Positions 51,428 to 60,067 of a DNA stretch of 64,000 nt are shown piece by piece. A program made the translations under genes and the position numbers. The notes under the pieces are model-generated. The model had not been told where the DNA came from. It was given only the letters and a program-made list of their open reading frames with translations, and searched no databases. This DNA comes from an uncultured Clostridia bacterium (GTDB lineage Bacteria > Bacillota > Clostridia > Oscillospirales > Acutalibacteraceae): positions 186,001 through 250,000 of the forward strand of contig CANQFC010000001.1 in NCBI GenBank assembly GCA_947598155.1. The letters run 5' to 3'. Every line of letters begins with the position of its first letter. The first letter of the stretch is position 1.

Positions 51428-51446
51428 TTCAATAAGTGGCTTTGCC
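51428..51446 (+). repeat. Left-end motif of the dispersed repeat
   Basis: TTCAATAAGTGGCTTTGCC resembles the opening of copies A and B (TTCAATAAGGGGCTTGCCCC). It stands alone behind the terminator, in front of no gene on its strand. Confidence 0.35.
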
Positions 51447-51469
51447 TATTCAATATAATATCAAATTAT

Positions 51470-54148
51470 TTAAAAGCTAAATTCAAATGTTTTTGTTTCG
51501 CCTTTTTTAAATTCCGCTTTTTGTGCGTCGCCACCCGCGCAGGAAACGGATATTGTTTGGTCAATGTTTGACGTGATTTGCGCCGTTGCCTTGCCGTCTG
51601 CCCATTTAATGCTTACCGTCGCGCGGGAACGCGCCGAAAGACCCGTAATTTCGCCTTTTGTCCATTTCTGCGGAAGAGCGGGAAGAATTTCAATTTCACC
51701 ATTATTTGAACACAGGAGAGTTTCGTTGATTATGCCTATAAGCCCAAGCTCCGTATCGGTGCAGTATGTGTCGGAACCTCTGTTCGTGTTGTGATCCGTC
51801 ATAAGGGATGTGTAACAAATATTGCTCTTTAAAAGGCTGTGAACAAGCTTGTAAACGTCTTCACCCTGTTTAAGCCTTGCCAGTACAAGTGCCTGGTGAA
51901 CAAACCCATGCGATGCGCTGTTTTCTTTCTCGCGGTTATTTATAGCCTGAAGGCAAGCTTTGGCGAGCTCTTCATTGTGCTGAGTTTCCATAAGCGGCCA
52001 AGCGCAGTAAAGGTGGCTTATGTGACGGTGGCGGTTATTGTCTTCATACTGATTTGCGCACCACTCCTTGACGGCTCCCGTATTGTCAAACTGATAATCG
52101 GGCATTTTGGCGAGGAGCTCCGCCCATTTTGCAGTTCTTTCCTCATACCCCTCAAGCTTTGCGTCGTTTTCGCAGTCTATGGTCATTTGAAGTCCGCTTT
52201 TAGCGGCGGCAATGTCAATAGCGGCATTGGCGGCAAGCGTGGAATTATAGACATCGCCTCCCGTCGTATTTTCGGGCGAGTAGGAGGGGATAATCAAATA
52301 TTTTTCGCCGTCGTTAAGCTCTTTTTTGCCTTTTTCATACTTTGCGTTGCCGTCTTTATCTGTATAATATTCGGGGGAAACAAGCTGTTCCCAGAAATTT
52401 GACTGCTTTGTAAGCAGAGGAACCAAAACATCTTCAAGAAGCTTTAAATCTTTGCCGTCGTCGCCCTTAAATGTAACGTTGCCGTAGCATTGGTACATCT
52501 CAAAGATGGGCTGAAGCATCCAAGATGTTCCGGCGTTCCAGTATTGGAACGGATATTCCTGACAGTATTCTGCGCCGAGGGCGCCGTCGCCGTCGCAATT
52601 AACGGGGGCCATTAAAGCGTCATGCATACCGTAGCATTTTTCCGCGTTTGTTTCCCAATCGTCTGTTTGACGGAGAATAAATTTGACGTATCCTTCGCTG
52701 AATTCAATGAGATTTGCCGTATTCATTCCCGATGACTGAAGGTTTACGTTAGCGTCCATTGTGTATTCGCTGCGCCAGCCCGGGTTCCATTCGCCGGTCC
52801 ACATTCCCGAAAGGCGGGTCATTGAGTATCCGCTTGCGCAAATGGCGGCAAAGCGTGCCTGCATATAGATTCTTTCCATAAGGGAATCGTTAATGTTTCT
52901 CGAAAATTTCTGTTTGCCGAGCAATTCTTCATTTGAAAGATACCTTGTCTTATTTTCGTCTTCTCCTAACTTGAATGAAACACGGTTAAACATTTCCGAG
53001 TGAATTTCTGCGCTGGGCTTTAACGCGGCGCCGTAATCAAATTTGCCGTTGACCGTGTATTTTTCAGCGACGGCCTTGCAGTCGTTTAAAAGTGAATCCG
53101 TAAGCGCATAAGACTCTGCCGAGGCAAATGCGCTGAGCGCGCCCATAGAGAATGTGCGGTCGTTTTTCGTTATGAGGTAAACCTCGTCGGCATCTGTGAT
53201 TTTAACCGCCGGATTTTTTTCGCCTACGTTTACTGTTTCGTCTTTTTTGGAATCAAGAGAAATTTTTTCTTTGTTTCCGCCTACCGTTACAACATAGGTT
53301 ACGCCGGCATATCCGCCGTCCTTGAGCGATGAAAGCTCATAAGCGGGGTAATGCGCGGCGAGCGCTATTACGGAGGCGTCGTCGGAAACTATCTTTTTAT
53401 ACTGCATATCTTTTTCATAACCGTTTCCGAATTTATACATTCCGCTTAAATCATCAAGCGAAAGAACAAGATTTACTTTTGCTCCTTCTGATGATTTTGT
53501 AATTTTCGTAATCGTCACGTCGTCGGTTCTTGACGTAAAGGTAGTTCTTTCCCAAACGCCGTTTTTATCACGGTATGAAACCCCGATTTCGCCTGTTTCA
53601 TAGTCGGTCCAGCGGATATAATCCTTAAAGAAAGTGTGCTTATCCTGCGTAAGTCTTAATTGCTGACCGGGGTGGAATGTGTAACCGTAATTCCAATCTC
53701 CGCACCCGGACACGCAAAGGCTGTCGTCAAGATTGATTATTTTCTGCTTTGTGCTTTCAAGCTCAAAGGTGAGGTCGGGCATATTATAACGGTCGCGGTC
53801 GGAATTCATTATGTAGTCAACGTCTTGATATGTAATGGTATCGCTGTACGGCGAACCTGACGTTACAAAGCCGAGCCTGCCGTTTCCGCCTATCATACCG
53901 TCGCGCCAATATCTTCCTACGGTTTTTGTTTTTGAATACTCTTTTACCTCACTGTATTCGGTCGCAAAAGCCTTTTTGCCGTTGCCTTTTAAAAGCTCAT
54001 AATCACCTTTTACGGAATTTTTATAAAGAGTAAATGTGCCGTAAACTACCGACATTATAATGCACAAAGAAAGGACGACAGATAACAGAATTTTAACTGT
54101 TTTAATAAGCCCTTTTTTAATTTTATTAAAAGTTTTGTTATTTTTCAT
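51470..54148 (-). CDS. Membrane-anchored GH95-like glycosidase
   Basis: An 892-residue protein: N-terminal membrane helix (about residues 16-40), N-terminal beta domain starting YWRDGMIGGNGRLGFVTSG, an (alpha/alpha)6 barrel and a C-terminal beta-sandwich. GH95 family elements: LSGMWTGEWNPGW, YTMDANVNLQ (two Asn of the active site), PSYSPENT and RHRHISHLYCAWPL. Family knowledge: GH95 removes alpha-1,2-fucose or alpha-galactose. The helix after the Asn pair reads SSGMNTA instead of the usual MNYWPAE, so specificity may differ. Probably on the outer face of the membrane. A terminator separates it from the upstream ZIP gene, so it likely has its own promoter. Confidence 0.75.
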   Translation of the reverse strand: MKNNKTFNKIKKGLIKTVKILLSVVLSLCIIMSVVYGTFTLYKNSVKGDYELLKGNGKKAFATEYSEVKEYSKTKTVGRYWRDGMIGGNGRLGFVTSGSPYSDTITYQDVDYIMNSDRDRYNMPDLTFELESTKQKIINLDDSLCVSGCGDWNYGYTFHPGQQLRLTQDKHTFFKDYIRWTDYETGEIGVSYRDKNGVWERTTFTSRTDDVTITKITKSSEGAKVNLVLSLDDLSGMYKFGNGYEKDMQYKKIVSDDASVIALAAHYPAYELSSLKDGGYAGVTYVVTVGGNKEKISLDSKKDETVNVGEKNPAVKITDADEVYLITKNDRTFSMGALSAFASAESYALTDSLLNDCKAVAEKYTVNGKFDYGAALKPSAEIHSEMFNRVSFKLGEDENKTRYLSNEELLGKQKFSRNINDSLMERIYMQARFAAICASGYSMTRLSGMWTGEWNPGWRSEYTMDANVNLQSSGMNTANLIEFSEGYVKFILRQTDDWETNAEKCYGMHDALMAPVNCDGDGALGAEYCQEYPFQYWNAGTSWMLQPIFEMYQCYGNVTFKGDDGKDLKLLEDVLVPLLTKQSNFWEQLVSPEYYTDKDGNAKYEKGKKELNDGEKYLIIPSYSPENTTGGDVYNSTLAANAAIDIAAAKSGLQMTIDCENDAKLEGYEERTAKWAELLAKMPDYQFDNTGAVKEWCANQYEDNNRHRHISHLYCAWPLMETQHNEELAKACLQAINNREKENSASHGFVHQALVLARLKQGEDVYKLVHSLLKSNICYTSLMTDHNTNRGSDTYCTDTELGLIGIINETLLCSNNGEIEILPALPQKWTKGEITGLSARSRATVSIKWADGKATAQITSNIDQTISVSCAGGDAQKAEFKKGETKTFEFSF

Positions 54149-54465
54149 TTTATTTCCCCCTTATTTTTATATAATATCATTTATTCTAACAAAATGGAAT
54201 AGATTAGCGGCATTTATTTAAAAAATTTTTACTATACGCTTAAATTTACAATCAACAAGGCAAACGGCTTTTTGCTCGCTAAAAAACAGCAAGCCGGACT
54301 TCCGAAATCACGGCAGTCCGGCTTGGCGCATATTGCCTGTTTGTTCAAAAATCTTTTTTAGAATCCCGTCCGATTTGTAAGCCTATCTAAAATTTCGTTT
54401 ATTTTATAATGACTGGGAAAGTCCCCTATTAAATCGGGGTTAAAGTTTACGCCGAATTAAAAATA
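54149..54465. other. Intergenic region between the ZIP gene and the GH95-like gene
   Basis: 317 bp with no open frame. It contains the ZIP terminator (54291-54324), a left-end repeat motif at 54415-54434 (minus strand TTTAATAGGGGACTTTCCC), and AT-rich sequence in front of the GH95-like gene that should hold its promoter. Confidence 0.5.
54291..54324 (-). terminator. Terminator of the ZIP transporter gene
   Basis: AAGCCGGACT and AGTCCGGCTT form a perfect 10-bp stem with a 14-base loop; on the minus strand GCTGTTTTTT follows. It lies about 140 bp past the ZIP stop codon. Confidence 0.75.
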
Positions 54466-55242
54466 TTATCCTAAAGCAACGTCTAACGCCATCATAAGTG
54501 AAAAACCGAACGTAAACATCATAATGCCGCTGTCAGAGTGTTTCCCTTCGCTGATTTCGGGAACGAGCTCTTTGACTACGACATATATCATAGCCCCCGC
54601 CGCAAAAGAGAGCAGATACGGCAGAACAGGAATTATCAGCGTTGAGAGCAGAATTGTAAGAATCCCTGCGACGGGCTCTACTACGCCGGACATAATTCCG
54701 TTAAAAAAAGCCTTGCCCTTAGACATACCCCGCGCCGCTAACGGCATAGAGATTATCGCTCCTTCGGGCAGATTTTGTATCGCTATTCCCATTGCCAAAA
54801 CAAATGCGGCGGAAAAAGCGGAGCTTTCTTTAACGGCAAGCGCGTTTGCATATACTGCGCCTACCGCCATCCCTTCGGGAATGTTGTGCAGTACAACGGC
54901 AATAACAAGCATTGTAGTTTTTTTGAAATAAGAATTTTCTCCGTTTTGAGTAATCGCCTGTAATTTATCGGTCAGTTTATCCGTAAGCATAAGAAAAATT
55001 ATTCCTATAAGGAACCCTGCCGCCGCAGGAAAAAAAGCAAATTCATTCAAATGCTGAGACTGTTCGATTGAGGGGATAAGTAAACTCCAAACAGACGCGG
55101 CGACCATTACTCCGGACGCAAATCCCATTAAGCCTTTTTGAACGGCAACACTGAAATATTTTTTCATAAACAAAACGCACGCGGCGCCAAGCGCCGTACC
55201 GAAAAACGGAACCAAAAGCCCCTGTGCGGTTAAAAGTGTCAT
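54466..55242 (-). CDS. ZIP family divalent metal transporter
   Basis: A 258-residue membrane protein with eight predicted helices. The conserved HNIPEGMAVGA in helix IV and NLPEGAII in helix V carry the metal-binding His/Glu pairs of ZIP proteins (ZupT/GufA type). Family knowledge: uptake of Zn2+, Mn2+ or Fe2+. The central loop is short. Monocistronic; the start is preceded by a GGAGGAATAATT site. Confidence 0.92.
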   Translation of the reverse strand: MTLLTAQGLLVPFFGTALGAACVLFMKKYFSVAVQKGLMGFASGVMVAASVWSLLIPSIEQSQHLNEFAFFPAAAGFLIGIIFLMLTDKLTDKLQAITQNGENSYFKKTTMLVIAVVLHNIPEGMAVGAVYANALAVKESSAFSAAFVLAMGIAIQNLPEGAIISMPLAARGMSKGKAFFNGIMSGVVEPVAGILTILLSTLIIPVLPYLLSFAAGAMIYVVVKELVPEISEGKHSDSGIMMFTFGFSLMMALDVALG

Positions 55243-55344
55243 AATTATTCCTCCGATAATTTAATCCACTTTTATGTTATGTTTAACGCCGCCTGTTCGT
55301 TACTTAATAAAATTGACCGCAAGTATTACCGCTTTTTATGCTTA

Positions 55345-55857
55345 TCAGATGTGAAACACGGTTTCTGAAAGGTCTTTTCTACTGCCGTGATTTGGCAGAG
55401 GACCCGAACCTTCGGCCGCAAAGCCTAAGTCCATAAGCATAACTATTTCCTGCGATTCGGGCAGTTCCAACGCTTGTTTCAGTTCATTGGGATTAAAATT
55501 ATTTATCCAACAGCTGTCAACGCCTATATCCGCCGCCGCAAGAATCATATGCGTTGCGACAATAGCCGCGTCCTCAGCGCCTGAATCGCGCGGGGAACGC
55601 GGATAACCGTAAACGCCGTCCCTGTCAAATGCCACGACCAAAACCGTTCCCGCATTGTAACGGCAGGGGGTGACCGAGTCAATTTTCGCAAGCGATTCGG
55701 CGCTTTTTGCCACGTATATGCGCTGTTCCTGTGAATTTTTGGCGGTCGGAGCGAGCCTTCCGGCCTCAAGAATATAATTTAGCTGTTCTTCGCTTATTTT
55801 TCGGCCGTCATATTTTTTGCATGAATAGCGTTTTTTAATAGTTTCTGAAAATTCCAT
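55345..55857 (-). CDS. Nitroreductase family flavoprotein
   Basis: A 170-residue FMN-dependent oxidoreductase. The N-terminal KKRYSCKKYDGRKIS shows the FMN-phosphate Arg pattern (RYSxKKYD), and GRLAPTAKNSQEQRIYV follows; C-terminal LMDLGFAAEGSGPLPNHGSR. The ATG at 55857 is preceded by GGAGATGATTTT; a start 75 bp upstream would add a segment without homology. Family knowledge: reduces nitro compounds, quinones or flavins with NAD(P)H. Substrate unknown. Confidence 0.88.
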   Translation of the reverse strand: MEFSETIKKRYSCKKYDGRKISEEQLNYILEAGRLAPTAKNSQEQRIYVAKSAESLAKIDSVTPCRYNAGTVLVVAFDRDGVYGYPRSPRDSGAEDAAIVATHMILAAADIGVDSCWINNFNPNELKQALELPESQEIVMLMDLGFAAEGSGPLPNHGSRKDLSETVFHI

Positions 55858-55916
55858 AAAATCATCTCCAAAAATCAATCTAAATAATTTTACCGTATTT
55901 TTTTGCTGTTGAAAAT

Positions 55917-55951
55917 AAAAAATCAGCCGCAATTATTACAGCCGATTTTTT
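55917..55951 (-). terminator. Terminator of the IOR/CoA-ligase operon
   Basis: An AAAAATC...GATTTTT stem with inner GC pairs and a T-run on the minus strand, 15 bp after the ACT protein gene. Confidence 0.5.
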
Positions 55952-55967
55952 ATTGCTGATTTTACTG

Positions 55968-56387
55968 TCAGATTGACATACTGTCAAGAACCGAAATACC
56001 CTTGCTTTTAAGGACTCTTTCAGCGGCGTCATTGTCGTCTACGCGGAAAACGACATAGGCGCCGAGCTCCGTGGAAGCCGTAAAAGCGTACATATATTCG
56101 ATGTTTATATTTTCATAACCGAAGTCTTCCAAAATGCTTGAAAGCGAACCGGCTTTGTCGCTCATTTCCGCGGCAATAACAGGCGTAACGGTAACAACGC
56201 AGTCGTCGGAGAGTATCTCCTTCGCCTTTTGCGTGTCGGAAACTATCAAACGGAGTATGCCAAAGTCCTTAGTGTCCGCAATGCTCATTGCACGGATATT
56301 GATTTCTGATTCTGCAAGGTTTTTTACTATTTCCAAAAGTTTACCGGGTTTGTTTTCAACAAAAACTGATAACTGCTTAATAGACAT
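55968..56387 (-). CDS. Tandem ACT-domain protein
   Basis: A 139-residue protein made of two ACT domains (about residues 1-65 and 70-139), each starting with a beta-strand and a PGKLLEIVKNLAES-like or DKAGSLSSILEDF loop that usually binds amino acids. Family knowledge: such small ACT proteins are often beside PaaK and indolepyruvate oxidoreductase genes and are thought to sense aromatic amino acids. Gap to the PaaK gene 12 bp. No DNA-binding domain is seen. Confidence 0.88.
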   Translation of the reverse strand: MSIKQLSVFVENKPGKLLEIVKNLAESEINIRAMSIADTKDFGILRLIVSDTQKAKEILSDDCVVTVTPVIAAEMSDKAGSLSSILEDFGYENINIEYMYAFTASTELGAYVVFRVDDNDAAERVLKSKGISVLDSMSI

Positions 56388-56399
56388 ACCAAATCCTCC

Positions 56400-57716
56400 T
56401 TAATCATGAAGCTTGCGCTTATCAATAACTCTGACGGCCTTGCCCTCACTGCGGACAACGGATTTCGGCGGAACCAAATGAACCTTGGGGCCTATTCCGA
56501 GCATTGTACGCATTGCGCTCTCCAAAGCCTTTTCCTTAGCCTGCGTTTCGCTTACCTTGTCAGAGAACTGTTCGGGGGTAAGCTCAACATTTATATCAAT
56601 GGTATCGCTGTTATTTACCCTGTCTACGAGTATCTGATAGTTAGGCGTATATCCCTCGTTGAGAAGTACCGTTTCAATCTGGCTCGGGAATACATTAACG
56701 CCTCTTATAATGAGCATATCGTCACTTCTGCCCATGGGCTTGCTCATTTTAACATGCGTTCTGCCGCAGGAGCATTTTTTACGGGTAAGAACGCATATAT
56801 CTCTTGTCCTGTAACGGAGAAGAGGAAACGCCTCCTTGTCAAGAGAGGTGAACACAAGCTCGCCCTTTGAACCCTCGGGGAGAACCTCTCCCGTGTCGGG
56901 GTCGATGATTTCCGCATAGAAATGGTCCTCGTTTATGTGCATACCCGTTTGCTCACTGCATTCAAAGGATACGCCGGGGCCGCTTGTTTCAGTAAGGCCG
57001 TAAATATCGTATGCCTTTATGCCAAGGCTCTTTTCGATGCTCCTTCTCATTTCCTCTGTCCAGGGCTCTGCACCGAAAATACCTGCCTTTAATTTGTTGT
57101 CCTCCGGTTTGTAGCCGGCGTCGGCAAGCGACTCGCCTATGTATGCCGCATAAGAGGGGGTACAGCAGAGTATGGTAGAGCCGAGGTCCATCATAAACTG
57201 AATTTGACGCTCGGTATTTCCCGATGACATCGGGAGCGTAAGACAGCCTACCTTGTGAGAACCTCCGTTAAGACCGGGGCCGCCCGTGAAAAGGCCGTAG
57301 CCGTAGCAGACCTGACAAACATCTTCGTTTGTTCCGCCTGCGGCAACAATGGCTCTCGCACAGCATTCTTCCCAAATATCTATATCTTCTTGGGTATAGA
57401 ACGCAACAACTCTTTTGCCCGTAGTACCTGAGGTTGACTGTATCCTTACGCACTTTTTAAGGTCGGTACCCAGCAGGCCGTAGGGGTAAGCGTCGCGAAG
57501 ATCCGCCTTTGTCAAAAAGGGAAGTTTCTTAATATCGTCAACGCTTTTAATGTCGTCGGGCGTAACGCCCTTTTCCTCCATAAGCTTTCGGTAGTAAGGC
57601 ACATTGTCATAAACATGGCGAACCTGCTTTACTATTTTTTCGTTTTGGATTTCAAGTATTTTTTCTCTTGACGCGGTTTCAATTTCGGGTTGATAATAGT
57701 GCTGTGCCATAGTCAT
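56400..57716 (-). CDS. Phenylacetate-CoA ligase-type enzyme (PaaK family)
   Basis: A 438-residue adenylate-forming ligase: IQSTSGTTGKRVVAFYT (P-loop), YDIYGLTETSGPGVSFEC and YRTRDICVLTRKKCSCGRTH. Family knowledge: forms aryl-CoA from arylacetate, ATP and CoA; in anaerobes with IOR the reverse direction, which makes ATP from aryl-CoA, has also been proposed. Fits in the operon with IorAB. Cys pair CSCG may bind a metal. Start ATG at 57716 with AGGAGAATGACT upstream. Confidence 0.9.
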   Translation of the reverse strand: MTMAQHYYQPEIETASREKILEIQNEKIVKQVRHVYDNVPYYRKLMEEKGVTPDDIKSVDDIKKLPFLTKADLRDAYPYGLLGTDLKKCVRIQSTSGTTGKRVVAFYTQEDIDIWEECCARAIVAAGGTNEDVCQVCYGYGLFTGGPGLNGGSHKVGCLTLPMSSGNTERQIQFMMDLGSTILCCTPSYAAYIGESLADAGYKPEDNKLKAGIFGAEPWTEEMRRSIEKSLGIKAYDIYGLTETSGPGVSFECSEQTGMHINEDHFYAEIIDPDTGEVLPEGSKGELVFTSLDKEAFPLLRYRTRDICVLTRKKCSCGRTHVKMSKPMGRSDDMLIIRGVNVFPSQIETVLLNEGYTPNYQILVDRVNNSDTIDINVELTPEQFSDKVSETQAKEKALESAMRTMLGIGPKVHLVPPKSVVRSEGKAVRVIDKRKLHD

Positions 57717-57722
57717 TCTCCT

Positions 57723-58295
57723 TTATACATTATAGCCTAAATTAAAGGCTTTTTTGTTTACTTCAACAAATTGCGGCTTAACAATTTTCTCAATAGCGGC
57801 AATCCATTTTTCATAGGGAATATCAAAGTACTTCGCAACTCTGCCCATAAGGACTATATTAACGCTTTTGGCGTTTCCCGCCTGCTTTGCAAGCTCAAGG
57901 GCGTCAATATCGTCAACAAAAACTCCTTTTGACTTGATTTCGTCAATTATATCTGACGGATACTCCGCCGCACCCGTTATAACGGGCATGGGGTCGATTT
58001 CCTGAGTGTTTACTATTATTTTACCGTCTTTTTTCAGACAGGCAAGATGCCTTGCCGCCTCAATCTTTTCAAATGAGACTATAACATCGGCCTCGCCCTC
58101 GCTTATTACAGGGGAATAAACCTTGTCGCCAAAGCGGACATAGGTTACAACCGAACCGCCCCTCTGGCTCATACCGTGAACCTCGCTTACTTTTACATCG
58201 TATCCCTCGTCGGTGAGCAGTGAGCCTAAGAGCTTACTTGCCAAAAGGCTACCCTGACCGCCTACGCCGACAATCATAATGTTCTTGGTATCCAT
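57723..58295 (-). CDS. iorB: Indolepyruvate:ferredoxin oxidoreductase, beta subunit
   Basis: A 190-residue gamma-type domain of 2-oxoacid oxidoreductases: IMIVGVGGQGSLLASKLLG at the N-terminus and EVHGMSQRGGSVVTYVRFGD. It accepts CoA and helps in electron transfer. The ATG lies immediately after the iorA stop codon with no gap, as usual for iorAB. Forms a heterodimer or heterotetramer with IorA. Confidence 0.95.
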   Translation of the reverse strand: MDTKNIMIVGVGGQGSLLASKLLGSLLTDEGYDVKVSEVHGMSQRGGSVVTYVRFGDKVYSPVISEGEADVIVSFEKIEAARHLACLKKDGKIIVNTQEIDPMPVITGAAEYPSDIIDEIKSKGVFVDDIDALELAKQAGNAKSVNIVLMGRVAKYFDIPYEKWIAAIEKIVKPQFVEVNKKAFNLGYNV

Positions 58296-60041
58296 TTATC
58301 TTTCCCCCTTTTCTATGGCGTTTACTCTGCACATCTGCGTGCAGACATCACAGCCTACGCACTGGGTAAAGTCAATGTGAGCTTTCTTGTTTTTAATGCT
58401 GATAGCAGGACAGCCTATTTTCATACACATTTTACAGCCCACGCATTTGTCCTCGTTTACCGTGACGGGGGGCTTAGCCTTGACATATTTAAGCAACATA
58501 CAAGGTCTTCTTGAAATGATTACGGAGGGCGCCTCAACCGCAAGCTCCTCAATAATTGCGTCCTCACATTCTTTGAGATTGTACGGGTCAACAACCCTCA
58601 CCCTCTCAATTCCGATGGAGCGGCAGAGCTTTTCAAGGTTGACCGCCGCGGCGGGCTCGCCCTTGATGTTGTAGCCGGTAGTCGGGTTCTGCTGATGCCC
58701 CGTCATACCCGTTATGGAGTTATCAAGAATTATAACCGTTGAGTTTGACGCGTTGTAAGCAATGTTTACAAGCCCCGTAATGCCCGAGTGCATAAAGGTT
58801 GAGTCGCCTATAACGCAGACGGTTTTCTTTTCGCTTTCCTTGCCTCCTGCCTTGTTAAAGCCGTGAAGTCCCGAAACGGAGGCGCCCATACAAAGCGTTG
58901 AGTCAAGAGCGAAAAGGGGAGCGGCACTGCCAAGAGTGTAACAGCCTATATCGCCTAAAGCGGTTATTTTGTGCTTTGCCAAAGTGTAGAACAGACCCCT
59001 GTGCGGACAGCCTGCACACATAACCGGCGGACGCACGGGAACCGCATTGTCCGTAGCAGTGTTTTCGGGGATTGAAAGGCCGAAAGCCCGGCGAATTGTG
59101 TTTTGATTAAATTCGCCGAGTATTGAAAACATTTCCTTGCCTATACATTTAACGCCTATGTTGTTTAGATGGGTTTCAATGATGGGGTCAAGCTCTTCTA
59201 TTACATACAGCTTTTTAACGCCGGCGGCAAAGTCCTTAATTAAATCGACGGGTAAAGGATTGATAATTCCGAGCTTTAGCACCGAAACGCTGTCGCCGAA
59301 AACTTCCTTAACATAATTGTAGCAGGTGCCCGAGCAAATAATGCCTGTTTCGCCGCTTGATTTTTCAACACGGTTTAGGGGGCTTGTTTCCCCGAGTGCG
59401 GTGAGCTTTTTCGTCCTTTCCTCAACAAAGGGGTGGCGTTTAATTGCGTTTGCGGGCGCCATTATGTATTTCTGCGGATTTTTCTCATACGGCGCAAGCG
59501 GAATTTCCTCCCTCTCGCACAGCTCAACCGAGCTCTGCGAATGGGCTATTCTTGTGCACATACGGATAATAACGGGAGTGTCGTATTCTTCCGAGATACG
59601 GTAAGCCTCCTTTACAAAATCCTTTGCCTCCGCCGAGTCGGCAGGCTCAAGCATGGGAACCTTTGCGGCAATGGCGTAGTGACGGGAATCCTGCTCGTTT
59701 TGCGAAGAGTGCATAGCCGGGTCGTCCGCAACAAACAGCACCATACCGCCGGTTACGCCCGTGTATGAAAGCGTAAACAACGGGTCGGCGGCAACATTTA
59801 AGCCGACATGTTTCATAGCGCAGGCGCTGCGTATTCCCCTTAATGATGCGCCGAAAGCCACTTCTGTGGCAACCTTTTCGTTCGGCGCCCACTCGCAGTA
59901 GATTTCATCGTATTTTGCGGCAAATTCCGTAATTTCCGTTGACGGCGTGCCGGGATAGCTTGATACAAGCTTAACTCCGGCCTCGTAAAGACCGCGGGCA
60001 ATGGCCTCATTGCCGAGCATAAGTTTCTTCAAATCTTTCAC
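58296..60041 (-). CDS. iorA: Indolepyruvate:ferredoxin oxidoreductase, alpha subunit
   Basis: A 581-residue subunit: N-terminal 2-oxoacid-binding domain (SSYPGTPSTEITEF), TPP domain with GDIGCYTLG and GDSTFMHSGITGLVNIAYN, and a C-terminal pair of [4Fe-4S] clusters (CVGCKMCMKIGCP and CVGCDVCTQMC). Family knowledge: oxidises indolepyruvate, phenylpyruvate and hydroxyphenylpyruvate to aryl-acetyl-CoA and reduced ferredoxin, as in amino-acid-fermenting anaerobes. It supplies reduced ferredoxin in addition to nifJ. Confidence 0.95.
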   Translation of the reverse strand: MKDLKKLMLGNEAIARGLYEAGVKLVSSYPGTPSTEITEFAAKYDEIYCEWAPNEKVATEVAFGASLRGIRSACAMKHVGLNVAADPLFTLSYTGVTGGMVLFVADDPAMHSSQNEQDSRHYAIAAKVPMLEPADSAEAKDFVKEAYRISEEYDTPVIIRMCTRIAHSQSSVELCEREEIPLAPYEKNPQKYIMAPANAIKRHPFVEERTKKLTALGETSPLNRVEKSSGETGIICSGTCYNYVKEVFGDSVSVLKLGIINPLPVDLIKDFAAGVKKLYVIEELDPIIETHLNNIGVKCIGKEMFSILGEFNQNTIRRAFGLSIPENTATDNAVPVRPPVMCAGCPHRGLFYTLAKHKITALGDIGCYTLGSAAPLFALDSTLCMGASVSGLHGFNKAGGKESEKKTVCVIGDSTFMHSGITGLVNIAYNASNSTVIILDNSITGMTGHQQNPTTGYNIKGEPAAAVNLEKLCRSIGIERVRVVDPYNLKECEDAIIEELAVEAPSVIISRRPCMLLKYVKAKPPVTVNEDKCVGCKMCMKIGCPAISIKNKKAHIDFTQCVGCDVCTQMCRVNAIEKGER

Positions 60042-60067
60042 CCTGTTTCAATCAAATTACTTACAAA

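Noticed and set aside
51839-52402. 187-codon plus-strand open frame
   Set aside because: Antisense to the GH95-like gene without start signals.
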